From Roseibacterium elongatum DSM 19469 (GTDB taxonomy: Bacteria; Pseudomonadota; Alphaproteobacteria; Rhodobacterales; Rhodobacteraceae), in the NCBI RefSeq assembly GCF_000590925.1, contig NZ_CP004372.1:1779001-1843000 (forward strand): 64,000 bases of DNA, written 5' to 3'. A program made the position numbers and the translations under genes. Below, piece after piece: positions 62,411-64,000 of this stretch. Numbering within the stretch: position 1 is the first letter of the stretch; each line of letters opens with the position of its first letter. The notes beneath the pieces were generated by a model, which was given only the letters and a program-made list of their open reading frames with translations, was not told where the DNA came from and did no database searches.

Positions 62411-63337
62411 TCACAGGCCGAGGCACCACCGCATGACCGCCTTTTGCGCGTGCAGGCGGTTCTCGGCCTCGTCGAAAATCACCGATTGCGGGCCGTCCAT
62501 CACCTCGTTCGTGACTTCCTCGCCGCGATGGGCGGGCAGGCAATGCATGAACAGCGCGTCGGGTTTCGCATGCGCCATCAACTGCGCATTCACCTGGTAG
62601 GGGCGCAACTGGTTGTGGCGGCGCTCCTTGGCCGACTGGCTGTCATGCATGCTGACCCAGGTGTCGGTCACGACCAGATCGGCCCCCTCGACCGCGCGTG
62701 CGGGGTCGCGGATGATCTCGACCTTCGACCCTTTGGCGCGCGCCTCCTCGATGAAGGTCATCTCGGGGTCCAGCGTTTCCGGGCCGGCAAAGGTCAGGTC
62801 GAAGCCGAACTGCCCGGCGGCATGGGCGAAGCTGGCAAAGACGTTGTTGCCGTCCCCGCACCACGTGACCTTCTTGCCCGCGATGGGGCCGCGATGTTCC
62901 TCGTAGGTCAGGATATCGGCCATGATCTGGCAGGGGTGGCTGCGATTGGTCAGGCCGTTGATGACGGGCACGCTGGCATGCTCGGCCAGTTCCAGCAGCA
63001 CGTCATCCTCGAAGGTGCGGATCATGATCAGATCCACGTAGCGCGACAGCACGCGGGCGGTGTCGGCGATCGTTTCGCCATGGCCAAGCTGCATCTCGCT
63101 GCCCGACAGGACCATGGTCTGCCCGCCCATCTGCCGCGTGCCGACGTCAAAGCTGACGCGCGTGCGGGTCGAGGGTTTCTCGAAAATCAGCGCCACCATG
63201 CGGTCCTTCAGGGGCTGGTCGTCATCGGGGGCGCCCTTGGGGCGACCGGCGCGGGCCTGCTTCATCGTGGCGGCCTGGTCGATCATGGCCCGCAGGTCGG
63301 CCGGGTCTGTCTTGTCGATATCGAGGAAATGGGTCAT
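62411..63337 (-). CDS. argF: Ornithine carbamoyltransferase
   Basis: A 308-residue enzyme that makes citrulline from ornithine and carbamoyl phosphate in arginine synthesis. The carbamoyl-phosphate motif is [26 protein letters not shown] binds the same substrate, and [17 protein letters not shown] contains the ornithine-site Cys. VTDTWVSMH is the SMG-loop region. It is 34 bases downstream of argD on the same strand. Confidence 0.97.
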   Translation of the reverse strand: MTHFLDIDKTDPADLRAMIDQAATMKQARAGRPKGAPDDDQPLKDRMVALIFEKPSTRTRVSFDVGTRQMGGQTMVLSGSEMQLGHGETIADTARVLSRYVDLIMIRTFEDDVLLELAEHASVPVINGLTNRSHPCQIMADILTYEEHRGPIAGKKVTWCGDGNNVFASFAHAAGQFGFDLTFAGPETLDPEMTFIEEARAKGSKVEIIRDPARAVEGADLVVTDTWVSMHDSQSAKERRHNQLRPYQVNAQLMAHAKPDALFMHCLPAHRGEEVTNEVMDGPQSVIFDEAENRLHAQKAVMRWCLGL

Positions 63338-63371
63338 CGGAACGGTCTTTTCATCTATTGGGGGCGAGGGG

Positions 63372-64000
63372 TCAGGCGGGCGCGCCCTGTCGTTCGAGCG
63401 CCGAGGCCGCGGCGTCCAGCCGCGCGACGCCCTCGGCGATCTCGTCCTCGGAAATGGTCAGCGCGGGCAACACGCGGATGACGTTGTCGCCGCCCGGCAC
63501 GGTCAGAACCTCGGCCTCGTAGCCGGCTTGAACCATGTCGGTATTCGTGACCTTGCACTTCACCCCGATCATCAGGCCCGCGCCGCGCACCTCGTCGAAA
63601 ACCTCGGGATGGGCCGCGACCAGCCCCTCCAGCTTCTGGCGCAAGAGCCCCGCCTTGCGGTTCACCTCGTCGAGAAACCCCTCGCGGGTGACCTCGTCCA
63701 TCACCGCCGCGCCCACGGCGCATCCCAGCGGGTTGCCCCCATAGGTCGAGCCATGCGTGCCCGCCGTCATGCCCTTGGCGGCGCCCTCGGTGGCCAGCAG
63801 CGCGCCCAGCGGATAGCCGCCGCCGATCCCCTTGGCCACCAGCATGATGTCCGGCGCGATCCCGGCCCATTCATGGGCGAAAAGGCGACCGGTGCGGCCC
63901 ATGCCGCACTGGATCTCGTCGAGGATCAAGAGCAGCCCGTGTTCGTCGCACAGATCGCGCAGCCCTTTCAGACATTGATCGGGCAGCGGGCGGATGCCGC
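63372..64000 (-). CDS. argD: Acetylornithine aminotransferase, C-terminal part
   Basis: About 209 codons of a class III PLP aminotransferase; the N-terminal half is beyond the right edge. The visible part contains [17 protein letters not shown] with the PLP Asp, [19 protein letters not shown] with the PLP Lys, and [16 protein letters not shown]. It acts on N-acetylornithine and, in many bacteria, on succinyl-diaminopimelate. It forms the argD-argF unit usual in this class. Confidence 0.94.
   Translation of the reverse strand, partial: GIRPLPDQCLKGLRDLCDEHGLLLILDEIQCGMGRTGRLFAHEWAGIAPDIMLVAKGIGGGYPLGALLATEGAAKGMTAGTHGSTYGGNPLGCAVGAAVMDEVTREGFLDEVNRKAGLLRQKLEGLVAAHPEVFDEVRGAGLMIGVKCKVTNTDMVQAGYEAEVLTVPGGDNVIRVLPALTISEDEIAEGVARLDAAASALERQGAPA

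Noticed and set aside
1..64000. tRNA, rRNA or insertion sequences
   Set aside because: I looked for the T-arm GGTTCRA pattern with acceptor stems, for rRNA words and for transposase motifs on both strands and found none that I could support. A tRNA scan would be needed to be sure.

Overview
The window is high-GC DNA from an alphaproteobacterium, most likely a member of the Rhodobacterales (Roseobacter/Rhodobacter group). The inference rests on a gcrA-type cell-cycle regulator, the block ybgC-tolQRAB-pal-cpoB-tilS-ftsH, a tad/cpa pilus locus with short Flp pilins that carry a GAVTVDW processing site, paired DUF6455 genes behind an FNR-type box, a DUF1127 protein and a Hint-domain protein. Nearly all of the sequence is chromosomal housekeeping DNA. 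I saw no rRNA, tRNA, transposase, integrase or CRISPR array.

Layout. 1-3150: the start of an MBL-fold hydrolase, a peroxiredoxin divergent from an OxyR-like regulator, and a frameshifted LpxR-like outer-membrane deacylase. 3260-5230: a Hint-domain protein and rpsD with a structured leader and a clear terminator. 5470-9390: a complete modular [FeFe]-hydrogenase with an NTF2/SnoaL-like C-terminal domain, a divergent MFS transporter and a small unknown protein. 9618-14661: prmA, small membrane and DUF1127 proteins, ruvCAB (ruvB frameshifted), a cluster of three palindromes and a conserved unknown. 14693-23614: ybgC, the Tol-Pal envelope system, tilS and ftsH. 23702-28815: a coiled-coil protein, a membrane protein, a MOSC protein, a 27-codon microprotein, fhs, a thioesterase and pdeM. 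28891-32737: an Lhr-like helicase and an AAA ATPase, both frameshifted. 32819-44677: a tad/cpa pilus locus on the minus strand with four Flp pilins. 44937-55787: lytic transglycosylases, thioesterase, CoA-transferase, a deacetylase-fold protein, M48 peptidase, two DUF6455 proteins, cutA, rimO and an AsmA protein. 55904-57792: a repeat-built membrane protein. 57817-64000: gcrA, an ABC-2 permease (frameshifted), a serine hydrolase, an EamA transporter, an esterase, argF and the start-less 3' part of argD.

How the genes work together. The Tol-Pal block couples inner-membrane energy to the outer membrane; CpoB and YbgC are its usual companions. The tad locus supplies pilins, prepilin peptidase, secretin, ATPases and platform proteins, with hairpins placed so that pilin could be made in excess. 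RuvC/A/B resolve Holliday junctions, behind a near-consensus SOS box. Helicase plus PdeM form a DNA-repair pair.

The most unusual item is the [FeFe]-hydrogenase: every H-cluster, accessory-cluster and proton-path residue I could check is present, in a lineage where such enzymes are uncommon, and it is fused to an extra domain. A second point concerns quality: seven reading-frame breaks, at least six of them at homopolymer runs, five with one extra base, suggest sequence error rather than real gene decay.
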